Origin: Bisporella sp. PMI_857
Lineage: Eukaryota > Ascomycota > Leotiomycetes > Helotiales > Helotiaceae
DNA: 64,000 nucleotides
Direction: 5' to 3'
NCBI GenBank assembly: GCA_021307315.1
Contig: JAJSPD010000052.1
Coordinates: 186,001 to 250,000 of the forward strand
Below are positions 32,919 to 44,873 of this stretch, in pieces; the stretch's first letter is position 1, and each line of letters begins with the position of its first letter. The notes under the pieces are model-generated. The model made no database searches. It had not been told where the DNA came from and saw only the letters and a program-made list of their open reading frames with translations. Made by a program: the position numbers and the translations under genes.

Positions 32919-35157
32919 TTTAATGTTCAGGACGTTGGAAATCTGTCCGGCAGATGAATGAAAGTATTAGAGATAGAATTGAAGTACTGTAAAATGGAGA
33001 ATGTGCAGTGGGCTGATTATAGAGCAGAGGGTAGAATAACCTTTATACCTTTAAGGCCTACAAAAACTCACAGCTCTCAACTGACTCACAACAATCCACA
33101 TTGTCTTACATTTTGTTCCTTCTGATCTTTCGCATAAGGAGTTTCTTCTCAGCTTTCAAACATCTTGGCGCTGTGTCGTCTATCGTTCAAAGTTTTGCGG
33201 GGTTTCATCTGTTCATTTGGTTAGGATGAGCCGAGACAGGGATTCCCCTGAATATCCGTATTGAGCCTTTTAATGCTGGGTCTGCTTCAGCCATGTGTCA
33301 CAACAATCCCAAGACTGGAAAATATTATTTCTATTATGAATCATTATTGAAAAAAAAAAGTCTAAGACACAAATCGAAGCACACAAGACTTTGACCTGAA
33401 ATTTAGCGCTCTCTCATGCCCTATTAAACTTGCACTGATTGCCTGGTGTTTCATTACAACGCCGTTTGGTGTGCCTCCAACCCTCGTTGTCTAGCCATAT
33501 ATATCGCCTCCCGCCATCCATGTCTCGAGAGGGTAGACATCAACTGGAATACCCAGAGGATAGTTTGGGAGATATTGGGACGCTGGATGGAAGGGCCGAG
33601 TCATAAGTGGCTATCTTGATGGAGCCAAAAGCAGGATCATTGTGCATCGATACTGCTTGATATACGAAGTCGCCTAGTTAGGATTCCTCGGTCAATTGAT
33701 ATTTGACGTTGCAGCTTGAGCATTCGGAGCAAGGAGTAGCCTGTGTAGCATCGCATTTGACTTTCCTCTCTCTACAGAAAGTGCAGCTCGGGTCTTTCCT
33801 TCTCTATCGATAAGGTCTCTTCTGACCCGCCTAATAGTTTTGGATAATTAGGGGGGATATCATTTGAAGCTCTCAAATCCGTTTTCACGGCCAAGGCCTC
33901 AAAGCTATTGCCAAGTGGATGGCCATGAAATGCTTCTTTTTTTGTGGAAGATACGTTCTCATATTCTCAAAACACATCGGACCATTCTACTTAGTGTGGA
34001 AGTATAGCCGCCTGTACTCGCGTTGTTTCGAGAATATCTGCTTAAGTTTGCGTTTTGAATCACTTGTCCGGATGATCTCTCGGAATGGAAAGCTCTCCAT
34101 CTCACGCAAATGTTCCCGCCATAATGCAATTGGATTGAATCCTGATTCCGACCCGCCGTAACCTTATCGGGAACACCATAAAGATATGACTTCTCATCGG
34201 TAAAGCAAGACGCTTCCTGCTCATCTAGCAATCTGCCGTTAATGATGTAAGTCTTGTGATGTAATCAGTTATGCGGGCTTGTCGTATGACAAGTGGCTGC
34301 TTCATTTATGAATAATCAATTATAAGCTCTTCCCCATCTCTGCAAAGTAGTCTTTATCTAGCTGCCGCTTTGCGACTTCATAGGACAAGTGTTCTCCCAT
34401 TGAGCGACTATCGCACTTCCTGGTTACTGTCTAACCTTCCCTCGCCCCGCAGTTCCGTATCCATGATGCCCTCCGTCGCCTCGCCTCGCCTCGCTCGCTC
34501 AGCATAAATCTTCCCTGATCAGCCAGTCGCAGCTGCCGAAGCATCCTTACTCACTACAAATTTTGTACCCATACTTCTTGGACACCCACAGCTGTATATG
34601 TGCCACACCTTTGGCTACGGTTAATGCTTCACATTACGTATTCCACAACCTCCCGGCTAAGACTACGACATATAGCACAAACGGTTTAGCACTTTTAATA
34701 GTTACTATATCAAATAGTTATCCGTAAATCGGTATTGTAAAACTAGTACTTGACATATTATAGTTTTCGGTTTATTTTAAATTAAAAATTATATAAAACT
34801 AGAAGTTTACAAAGAGTAAATATATCACATAGAATTTTTTTCCATAACTAGTATAAAAATACTATTTAAGTTAAGCCCAAAGCTTTTATTTTAAGAATGC
34901 TATGTATATATATAAAGTCTTTGTAGGTGCTAAAATATTTGACTTTTCAAAATCTTTCAATTCTTGGATCCTCAAATACATTCAAAAACTCTAGATTTAT
35001 TACGTGATCTACGCCTTGTGGGTTATCTGTGTAAACGAGCTTACTGAGCTTTAAGCCCACAGATTGCCCGTGCCCGCTAGCTGCTTGTAACAATGGCGTC
35101 TGCTTGTTGTAGGTAAGCTAATGCTAAACAAAATCACTTTCTTGGTTTCCAAATTCT
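32919..35157. other. Gene-free region
   Basis: No supported gene. About 34,680-35,000 is AT-rich. A 90-codon minus-strand frame at 33959-34231 looks protein-like but cannot be assigned. Confidence 0.45.
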
Positions 35158-38023
35158 CTATACGCCCGGCAGCTGGAAGGCAGGCAAGTTCGGCCAGTTT
35201 CCTAACCCAGCAGGATCTCCACCAATCCTCACATATTGCCCCACACTCGGAGTTGGTCCATCCAGCACAAACATCATGAACCATCCCGGTGGCGCCGTAT
35301 GAGCATTATTAGGCGCCGTCACCGTGCACGTCGTCCCTGTGCAGCTCACAGCAGGCACTAGCGTTCTCTGCCCCATTGCGTTGCCATGGGTGCTCACCAC
35401 TGCTCCTAATAACGTGACTTTAAAATTCGCGGCGGCAATAGGAGATCCAACGGTGAATGTGATGTCTTGGTTATATGCCCAGTCTTTGTTTGTGATGGTG
35501 AATGTGGGACGTGGGAGCCCGGATGTCAGGTAAGGAGGGACGAAAACTTCCACGCGGTGCTCCTCGGGATAGTTGTTTGGTGGGTTACTGTAGTCACCGG
35601 TAGGGTCGGAACCAGTGACGAGCACACGTCCATCAAGCATTACTATGGCTTCGCTGTGGTACATCCGTGCAATTGTCGTGTTGGCCATAATGGACATACG
35701 TTGGTGTTTTGGTTTTGAGGGGTCGTATATGACAGCGTTGCCGTTAGGGGAAGTAGCGAGCCCGAAACCTGCCACACCGTGGTGACCACCGTTAAGGATC
35801 ACATACGTCCCATCAGGGAGACCAGCCATGCAGGGAAGAACACGGCGAGATGGCATGCGCTCGATGGTCCATACTGGTTCTGGGTCTTCTGGGGCAGTGC
35901 TAACGCAGTTGTCAATTGCTTGCGCGGCCCCTTCTGTAGATCCTCCGCAGACGAGAACTTCCATGTTGGCGGTGTAGGGTGCATATTGTGGGAGTGTGAC
36001 CATAGCGCCCTCGAGCTGGTAGGTTCGTCCAGCTTTGGGGTCATTGACGGAGCCGGGCATGTTGGGGAGGATTTTCTTGGTCTCGAATGTCACCTCGTCG
36101 AGGATACGTGCTTCGTTATAGTATGCGATGAAAATTCCGGAGGGAACGACGGTGATGAAAGGATAGAGGTTGAATGGGTGCGTGCGCTGAAGGAAGTCGA
36201 GATACTTGGTTGTATTGGAGTAGCCGCTGATAGTTGATGCGTCTGGGACACCTGTCGCTGGGAGCAGCTCAAGAGTTGGTTGTTGGGCATCATTGCTCCC
36301 AATCTCACCTCCAATGACTAGAATGGAGCCGTTTGTCATAATTAACGCCGATGGATACCAACGCGGAACCTGTAGCATTAAATTGCCTCTGTCCTCAATC
36401 CAGCCGTTCACACCAGGAACGCCGTCAGAACCGTCAGGCCAGTAGAGTCTGATACCGAAATTAGATTCACCAGCCCAACCTCCAATCGTGAGTTGTCTTC
36501 CGGCCCTATCTGGGAGGATTAGTCCCGCCGAGCAGAAAACATCGGTTTGAAGACCCCTCATAGTTCTCCAGGCAGCAGCCATACTGCCTGTCTGAGAAAG
36601 GTCCAGTTCGTAAGAACCAGTCCCATTTGGCTCTCCTGAGCCGTATTTCTCGACAAATGTGACTTTACCATTAACATTCTGAGCAGTCATGAGAGGCACG
36701 TTGAGCCCACCAATCAAGAACTCATATCTACCAGCTGCAGCACCAGTTGGAAAATCCCATTGGTAGAGCGGAGTAGGACCCTCGAAAGAGTAGTAGGTGA
36801 GAAGATTACCTGAACCGCACAGATGTTGTCTGTCACCAGTACATGCCGCTTCACATCGGGCATCAGGTACGATCAGTGGGGTTCTGCTGCGCGTGTAGTA
36901 CTGAGTATCGGCAGGATTAGACGAAACACCAGGAGCTGAAGCAACGTTGATATTCTCAACATCGCCGCAGAAGCACTGAGACCCATACTCTAATCCAGCA
37001 GCATTGAAACCAAACTTTTGACATTGAGCAATGCAGGAAACGGGAGTATTGTTGAGATTGTCCCAGATCTTGTATGGGAAAGTTAGAAGTGGTTCGTTCG
37101 GGTTCTCATTTGAAGGAATATTGTCCTCAAGACAGCCCTTGTAGACCCATCCAGTTGGCAAACCGGAGGTTTGTGGTCCAGGAGGCTGAAAGACTTGCGG
37201 GGTTCCATTAGAGTAAATGGTCATTCTCCCTCCTGCGCCACAGCTCTGTGCTGGATCTCCAGCACAAGGCATATTACACTCGGCTTCGTTGGCTGCCTTC
37301 ACTCCTCCATTGTAGATGAAGTTATCACAAAAACATTGCTGACCATATTCCATACCCGCGATATTATATCCAAGATTGGAGCAAATGTTGGAACAGGACT
37401 GCAATGTCATTGTTGCACTGTCGGGTTGCTGATTCCCTAAAATACGGCCGCTGACCCCATCAACCCAACAACCTTGGTTCGTCCATCCGGCAGGAAAATC
37501 TGTACTGACTGGGGGAGCTGAGGTAGTCGTAGAGGCTGATGTTGGCGTCACGGTCTCTGTTGTCGTGCCAGTGGGTGGTGGGCCGGCTCTATACAGCTCC
37601 AAACGATTTCCAGCACCGCAATACTCGTCTGGATTACCAGGACAGGTGAAGCTGCAGTCTGCTAGAGATGCAGGAATAGATCCTGCGTTGAGGCTGTTGC
37701 CGCAATAGCATTCTCCTCCATACTCAACACCGAAATATGTAAATGCCGCACAATTTGCAGCGCATATCTCCAAGGTCATTCCAACATAGTCGTAGAATGA
37801 GGCTCCGCTAAGAGCTCTTCCAGTAGTGCTTTCGGTGTAGCATCCTTGGAAGGAATATGACCCCACCACGGGTGTTCTTACTGGAGCGCGCTTCTCAATT
37901 GCGTAGCCAGAAGTGCTGGTAAGCTATATCCAGTCAGCATTGAAATTTGAGGCAAGACGCAGTGTAGAGTACAGAAGTGATTAGAATTAATACTCGAAGA
38001 GCGGACCCAGCGGCCGGAGACAT
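35158..38023 (-). CDS. Secreted copper-radical oxidase: three WSC domains plus glyoxal oxidase (AA5_1)
   Basis: Exon 1 (37973-38023) encodes most of a signal peptide (LRVLILITS). A 49-nt intron with a CTGAC branch leads to exon 2 (35158-37923), giving 938 aa. Three WSC carbohydrate-binding domains lie at about residues 37-131, 160-257 and 272-400, each with the CYCG/CFCD-type Cys pattern. A Thr/Ser-rich linker separates the first two. The catalytic part follows: Cys in DVFCSAG and Tyr in RWYPSA (the cross-linked cofactor pair), Tyr-His in RMYHSEA and His in THGNAMGQR (copper ligands). The C-terminal DUF1929 domain is present. Such enzymes oxidise aldehydes or alcohols and yield H2O2 outside the cell. 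All cofactor residues are intact. Oxidation of wall-bound substrates through the WSC domains is likely. Confidence 0.93.
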
Positions 38024-40305
38024 AACGACGGTATCGCTTATAAGATTGGGCTCAAATCACCCAGTTATTAGCATTAAAGAATAGGTTTAAGACACAAAGA
38101 TGCGCGGCCCTGTCCAAGTTATAACGAGTGGTAACTATGGAGCTCAGAGCAGTCATTTAGCAGGAGCTGAAAAGCGAATGTTGGAGAGAATATTGATATT
38201 GGAGAAAGGCGCTGGCTACGTGTGGGACCATCAGAAGATAAAAAAGATACGATGCAGGTCAGCTTTAAAGTGGCCCTTGGCAACCGTCAAGGTTCACTGC
38301 AAATATTCGGTAGTGGCAGGAAGGTAAACAGGGCTCTGCATGGAGACAGGGGAGACAAACAGGGGAACACATTCGTATCCAGCGATCCTCTGATCTGCCA
38401 AGCAACTTTCAGCTTATTTTCCATCGGCAAGGCTGTCCAATACATCCGCGCAGAGAATATCGATCACAGCTTGATAGCAAATGGGAAAGCAGCAAAGCAT
38501 TGGTGAAGCTATCGTAGGCTTTTGCGGCTTCTGGGGTCGAGCAATTGTGGTCCACTCGGGCCGTTTTGAGGTCTTGAGACAATATAACTGCCCTTCTTCC
38601 CGTCCCCTTAACGGTGTAAAATTCACCTAAACGAACCTCAACAATAAAATTGACCGGCTTCAACCGAAATGCGATTCTGATCTGCAAAGATGCCTTATCA
38701 ATTGACAAACCTGCCATCAAAGTTCATTTGTCGGAATGCCCACGCCTGTACTCGGGCCGGAATGGAGAATGAATAGGGAAAAAACTTCACGCAGCGTGCA
38801 CCCCACGACCCGAAAGATGACAAAATGGCACTGTTGGTAGCAAGATCCTTTGTATCGCCACGTCTAGATCTTAAGTTTGTACATGCTGCTATCGAATCGG
38901 CATGTGGATTGTCGGACACGAGATTCTCTCTCATACACAAACGGCCGCCCAAACAGAACATGTGGCTGTAAAATATGCACATCAGAAAATAGGTAATGCA
39001 GTCGGCTACACAGGAACCGTCCAATGAGTTTCGGGGCTTGATATATTGGCAGCAACTTGGGATTGTATCGTACCACATTGTCAGGTCGCACGATCTGCGT
39101 ACCTGCACAGAGAAATTTTGGGAATGCTGACAGTAGATATATTTGCATCGGGCACATGTACATACTAAAATACTCCGCATACACTAATTGGGAGGCGAGA
39201 GAAGAGCCTTCAGGCCTGTTTCCTGCATGCGCATTCTTATACCGTCTGTTTCGGGACAACTGGTTCTCGTCAGTAAGCATACTTCTACAACGTTGTACAG
39301 TAATCCAGGCCGTTCAGGTAACCACCTCTGCAACACAATTTTCCATATCGAACTTCCCCCCATCTTGGGAAGGACTGTGCTGTAAGCGTTTATGCGGATG
39401 GCCAGGGGTTGAGGTTGCATTCAACGCCACAAGCGATAATAATCAAAATAGATATCCCTTTACTTTATCGAAATAGGGGTTTACCCAGGCCGATACATCT
39501 CTAATTGCGCACGGCGTGGCATGTATGTATGTACCTTCCGAACATCACCTCTTTGTCCTCGGAATACACACGTGATCCTGATAGAAGTCTTCGCGATAAC
39601 CGAGCAGTGATGAATCAGAAACTCCTATTTCCACCAAAGTCTTACGAGAATGATGCCTCGAGGGCACAGCTTCAATAGCGATCCGCACATGGCTCAAGCA
39701 AGGTAGATGTCTGTCATATCCACGCAGTTGTATACAGTAACGCAACGGTGTGGCCACAACACGGCTCGCAAGCGCCATTCAATACCAAGCACAGTCGCTC
39801 GACGTGCATAAGCTTTAACGATGTCTCAGCCAGTCTATGCCAGAACGGTTTAATTTGCTTATTCTGTCTTTCGTACCTGCAACGTTCCGGCACGTGCCGG
39901 GGAATCTCAGCGGGGAACTCATGAGGTGGATTGTATATATGGAGGGATACACAACCACGGCCATTCCGACATGGCGCTGGAATCTTTTCGGACGTGAGAC
40001 ACGACATCCCCTCGAGTGTTACAAGCCGTAGTGATGGTTCAGTCCTATTTCCTGAGCCTAAATATTGCGTTCGGCGTTTCGCGGGTCACATGATCATCGG
40101 ATGATGGAACATGTTTGTGGAAGTACTCATTTGTTCCTCTTCAATCGAGACACTAGCCTAGAAAATTCTCCTGAATGAAACACTGGAAAAAGGAATGCCA
40201 AACCTTCCTGTCCGGGTCCGATGTCTGTGGCTTTACAATTTGGACTACAAGTAAGTGCGTCATGAGTTTCTTGACGATATCATATCGGAAAAATCTTGTC
40301 TCATC
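38024..40305. other. Gene-free region
   Basis: About 2.3 kb of ordinary composition with many short frames on both strands and no recognisable protein. I searched the 300 bp next to the LPMO fragment for its missing second exon and found none. Confidence 0.45.
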
Positions 40306-40710
40306 TCAGATGTGGTTGATATTCAACTCACCACTAAGAGTATCGCCGATGATAGTGTTGGTAGCTGTATCGACAATTGAGACGTTGGCAACCCCAGTGT
40401 GCGGCGCTCGGAGATCGAAATGGATAGACACGCTTTCCCCGACAGTATAGGAGTGTACGTTAGCGGTATTATCGGCGAATTGCATGCCCTTACACAGCCA
40501 GAGGTTGCAAGCGGATGTGAAGTCGGATTGCACAACTTGCAACTCGCCTTGGATGTTTCCGGCTGGGTCAGAAGACTGCTGGTTGAAGATTTGTTGCCCG
40601 CAGATCGAGGCCATGGAGGCCCCGGCAGCTCGGGGCGTGGGCGAAGTGATCAGACCATGCGCTGCTACGAGAGGGACGGCTGCAGCCGCGAGGATGGGGG
40701 TGGTAATCAT
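40306..40710 (-). pseudogene. Truncated LPMO-like chitin-binding protein
   Basis: The frame starts with a signal peptide (MITTPILAAAAVPLVAA) whose cleavage exposes HGLITSPTPR. His1 is the first copper-brace ligand of lytic polysaccharide monooxygenases. The following ICGQQIFNQQ, CNLWLCKG and FDLRAPHTG segments match a fungal chitin-binding / LPMO-like family whose members are about 190-200 aa. The match stops at IIGDTLS, where a GTGAGT donor appears. Reading on gives only six more residues and a stop (134 aa). The C-terminal half, normally with a D/Y/F-containing copper site and QWFWD-like segment, is not found in the next few hundred bases. Loss of the second exon, or a long unseen intron, are the options. 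Confidence 0.7.
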
Positions 40711-41869
40711 CTTAATTGCTTGAGTGATGTTCGGGATGTGATATACTTGAATTATGAATGTAAGGAGGGAATCTGATATAGATGAATGGGAGGGTGCACC
40801 TGTGCGAGCAGAAAAAGAACGATCGAAATAAAGAATATCAAGGTCACTCACCTGAGAGCGAATTAATGGAACAGAGAAAGACAGCGAGTTGCAGGAATCG
40901 TATCTATGGGGAAGGCATATTCAAATATCGCCCTCTTGCCCACCGAGGAACGAACATTCCCTCCTCGGCAGCAATTGCAAAATCCCATTACTACTCTGGA
41001 TGTGAGATGACAACTCATGCCATTTCAGATGCTCACGGAGCCAGCCCCACGCTTCCGCGAGTCCTGAAGTGGGGTTTTATCCATTTTAACCTGCAGAGTG
41101 GGTTGAAGCCATCAATCTGGTGCAGGTTGTGGAGACAAACTGTTAAACTTCAGACGAAACGAATGTGCATTGGTTTCAGAAAGATCCAAGCTTAAGGAAA
41201 CAACATCACCGGAGTTCTTGGCAATTATCTAGAAGCATGCTGGAAACGAATCGCTGTCTGATGTTGATTTCCCACCAACCACCCGGAGATTGATGATATG
41301 TAATATTCACAAGTGATTCGATCATGTTTACGCAACCAATATTGTACTTGTCCAAATGCGCTTGGAATAAAGGTCCCAGCCACAACGAGGAGAGATAAGA
41401 CTAGTAGAGAGAAAGTGTGTGACGCACACTCGTGCTCGAGTATACCTCGTATATGAAAGAGTCTTCATTTACATTGGAGGCTAAAGCTATAATCTCGTCT
41501 CCTCTTGCACGGCATCTTTATAGTTGACCTTGGTTTCAGTTGTGCTAGAAGAAACTCAAGAATTGCTCACCATCTCGCAAGAAAAACAACAAGGTTCGTC
41601 TTAGATTTATCCTTACATGAAGCCGTTGGGTTAATTCAACGGTTAAAACCTGGCCACTGTATGTTATGCCACGATGCGTGAAGGCAAACTGGAGAGGAAA
41701 GTGCCAGTACATGCGTGCTCTAAGAATGTCTTTTGCGTTCTCAATTCTCACTCTCAACGTTACACCTAAGAGCACAGACTGGGTCAAATTCATCTCTCAT
41801 TCCATGGGTATCTTGGCTCTATAATCTTAAATAACTGATACATATATATCCTGAAACTCTTTTCCCGGC
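40711..41869. other. Gene-free region
   Basis: Upstream of the LPMO fragment and downstream of the CSN12-like gene. A 137-codon plus-strand frame (40782-41195) and an 82-codon minus-strand frame (41545-41793) show no family features. Confidence 0.45.
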
Positions 41870-43597
41870 TTACTTTGCACCTACAGGTCTGGCGATCCCA
41901 CTTAGATTGACCACTCCTCCAATTCTTTTCCGTTCATTCTTGACCCATCCTGGCACCTCTTCAGCCCTTCCTTCTTCTTCCGCCCTTGTCTTAAGAGCTG
42001 TCCATACGGAGGGAAACCCTGCGGTCAGTGGTCCGCCTCTCTGCTTTGAGCCCAGAATTGCAAATTTCTTGTGAGCATGACTGATATAACCCTTGAGAAG
42101 CTTTTGCTGAATGAGGCTCGCAATAATAGCCTCCACCTCAAGAAGATTCGGCATCTTATTTCCGAATAAAACCCCTTGCTGTGCCCTCAGCTTCTTTCTG
42201 CCCTGTGGAGGAGGAACTAATGCCGCGCTTACTGAGTCGACGAAAAGTGGGTTTGAAGTAGGTTTCTCCCATCCCTCCAACACCTTTTGGCACAACTGTG
42301 CTGCAACAACAAGGTCTGTAATGGCAAGAGTAGGAACCTTCCCGTTATCCGTCCACGGCCATTGATATGTTAAATTGAAGACTCGTCGGGCCAGGGATCG
42401 CCAGACAAGGACTTCACAGCGCGATTGCAGTGGCAGTAGAAGCCCTTTATGAAAGAACCATCGCTCATTGCTGCTATCTCTGCTAAAAGCATGTTTGAAT
42501 GCGACCATATTTCCACTTTGGATTGCGAGGGCGATCGGCATAAACTTCTCGGCTAGGCCAGCAGCCTCGGGTCGTGCCAAAAGAGCTTGTCCAGGGAAAC
42601 GGCCTAGGATCATGTTGGAGGAGATTAAAAATATCAGAATTAATCTCTTCTGACTGGTGAACTGAAAATGACACTGATCATAGGCGGCCTGGAGACAGGA
42701 TTGGGCATGATAAAAGTGGTTATTTGAGAAGTGGAATCGCCCCAGGTAGTATAGGTATGTGACTCTCTGTCGGTCAGAGTAGAGCTTTAAAGGAGGGGCG
42801 TGTTGGGATATATTTGTGAAGAGCTGGTTGGCCAACCTGGTCTTCCGGCACTGGGCAAAACTTAGCTTATGGTGAAGGTTTCTATGTTTCGAACACAAAC
42901 CTGGAAGAGCATCTTTAGGACTAAATTTGCAAACTGAAAAATTCCGGCCTTCTTCCCCTCTGGTTTGCCGTCCTTTATGCCGCTGGGGTTTGATGTCCGC
43001 GCACCTAAGCAGGTCGTGAACGCCTTTTGTATAATTTCCGCTGTCGACTCAACTAATGTCTTCCTTGATTCTCCATCGCTACCAGAGGCTGCTCGTTTCA
43101 ATTGCTGGGTCAGGTCAGGCCTCTTGTCGAGGGTAATGGCGAGCTTAGCCAGCGCGTCGCATATTTGGATCGTGGCAGGTAGGCAAACCAGTCCCTGGTT
43201 ATGTGACAGGGCAGTGATGCAGGTACTTCGATGGGATCAGTAAGGTTTCTCATATCCTGAATGACTTTACCTACTTGGTCAAGGCAGATAATTTGACGTG
43301 CGTCTCGAGCAGATCCTGGAAATTAACATCTCTCCAGTACTGCAAGTAAGTTTGAATAAAAGTATTGAATGATTGCGAGGTTCCTCCTTCTTCTTCATCA
43401 TCGAGCGGGATATGTTGATTAATCTTTCGGTCGATGGCTTTGTTATTTGTAAAAGATGCGCGCAATTCCTGTACCAGTTGATCGAATACTGCGGGGAGAT
43501 TGCCAGGCTCAACGCGGAGATATCTCTGCAACTCATCCGCATTCTGTTCCTTGAGCAGCCCGTATATACCCTTCAGATATTCATCAATGACCGCCAT
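41870..43597 (-). CDS. csn12: CSN12-like PCI-domain protein (Thp1/PCID2 family)
   Basis: Three exons on the minus strand: 43275-43597, 42901-43225 and 41870-42850, giving 542 aa. Introns are 49 and 50 nt. The N-terminal half has the CSN12 pattern WRDVNFQDL, then CITALSHNQG with LAITLDKRPDL. It continues with EGKKAGIFQFANLVLKMLFQ spliced to CRKTRLANQLF. After this come VTYLYYLGRFHFSNNHF and the TPR-like repeats leading to the PCI domain, with LLPLQSRCEVLVWRSL and VEAIIASLIQQKLLKGYISH near the C-terminus. In yeast and other fungi this family joins the COP9 signalosome or the TREX-2 mRNA export complex, in nucleus and cytoplasm. It is a housekeeping gene and appears intact. The promoter lies just left of the palindromic transposable element. 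Confidence 0.88.
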
Positions 43598-43968
43598 GAT
43601 GGCGACAAGTTGTGTTGTATGTTGAATTTATTGCGTGCTAAGGTACGGACAATGTTCATCGGATTATGCTTTGATCGTTCAGGAGAGACGGATGAGGTGT
43701 TTGTCGCGCCTAAAGAAGTTACTAAGGCGCGATTGACTGAGATATGCAACACGCCATGGCGCGCATTGTATTTACCTAGACCTGGTTGCTATGTAATAAT
43801 CGGAATCATGAATATGCGTAGACAAGGCTGAGGTCCTGTATTGTCCTTTTGTCAGTGCAGCCTTATCATCTTAACTCGGTGCCTTATCATTCAGGCAATA
43901 ACTCGAGGACTTCCACTTCCAACATCCTACATCCTAGTAAGTCAGGCACCAAAAGTAATAACACCTGT
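43598..43968. other. Intergenic between CSN12-like gene and transposable element
   Basis: Upstream region of the CSN12-like gene; a 152-codon frame here is mostly antisense to that gene's first exon. No other feature. Confidence 0.4.
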
Positions 43969-43977
43969 TATAATTAT

Positions 43978-44665
43978 CGGCAAATATCTCATATACCACA
44001 AAAAAGTGGCCATATATCTGATATACCATACTTTTTTTGACGAATATCTCATATACCACTTTTATGGTATATGAGATATATGTCAACAAATGTGTGGTAT
44101 ATCAGATATTCGTCAACACTCACTGTAAAGCCTGTAATACACGCTGGAACGACTTGCACTACAGCGACACACGCTGTAACGACATACACTGTAGCAATAC
44201 TACACACGCTATAACAATAGTATTAATATAGTTTGTACTGTATAGTATATATTATATTGCTACAGCGTGTGTTGCATTACTACAGCGTGTGTCGCTACAG
44301 TATGTGTCGCTACAGCGTGTGTCGCTACAGCGTGTATTGCTACAAAGTGTCGTAACATACGCTATAGCAATACAACATATGTTATAGCTACATAATGCAT
44401 ATTATAGCAATAAAATACATACTGCAGTAATACTATTGCTACAACGTTCGCTGCTGCGGTGTTGTATTGCTGCAGTGTGTCGCGACAAAATAATGGTATA
44501 TGAGATATATAAGTGTTTCTTATATACCATCATTTAGTCAATAAATATCTCAAATACCATACATTTGCGCCAAGAAACAAAAGATGGTATTTGAGATATT
44601 CGTCAAAAAAAGTATGGTATATCAGATATATGACCACTTTTTTGTGGTATATGAGATATTTGCCG
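43978..44665. mobile_element. 688-bp palindromic non-autonomous DNA transposon with 9-bp target duplication
   Basis: The element starts CGGCAAATATCTCATATACC and ends with its reverse complement. Inverted repeats of 82 bp (43978-44059 and 44584-44665) differ at about three positions. Both flanks carry the 9-bp direct repeat TATAATTAT (43969-43977 and 44666-44674). Long TIRs with a 9-bp duplication point to a Mutator-like (MULE) type. No ORF of transposase size exists inside, so it is non-autonomous. The motif ATATCTCATATACCA (or its complement, with small changes) recurs about eleven times near both ends. Next to the left end, 44044-44078 forms a near-perfect hairpin. Confidence 0.88.
44110..44480. 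repeat. Inverted array of CTACAGCGTGTGTCG-type units inside the element
   Basis: The core of the element is made of short repeats near CTACAGCGTGTGTCG (14-16 bp). Copies on the left read as the complement (ACACGCTGTAACGAC) and copies on the right in direct orientation, around an AT-rich centre at about 44,220-44,260. The whole core can therefore fold back on itself. Confidence 0.75.
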
Positions 44666-44873
44666 TATAATTATTATATCTTCAACCTAAGACTTTTTTG
44701 GTGGGGGGGGGGCCTCTCAGTGTTTTATTTTAGCTCAACTGCCCAACTGCTTGTACCACCTCTACCTGGCGTCTATCGAGCAGTTGGTTTCACATGACGC
44801 AATATGAAACGCTTTCGAGATATCCTTACTATTAATGTATGTAAATCAAGGCATATACGTTTCTTCGGAGCTT

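Noticed and set aside
33959..34231. Minus-strand frame with a protein-like segment (KSYLYGVPDKVTAG)
   Set aside because: Could be a gene scrap, but it has no family assignment and cannot be extended with splice sites.
40782..41195. 137-codon plus-strand frame beside the LPMO fragment
   Set aside because: No recognisable protein character and no splice or homology support.
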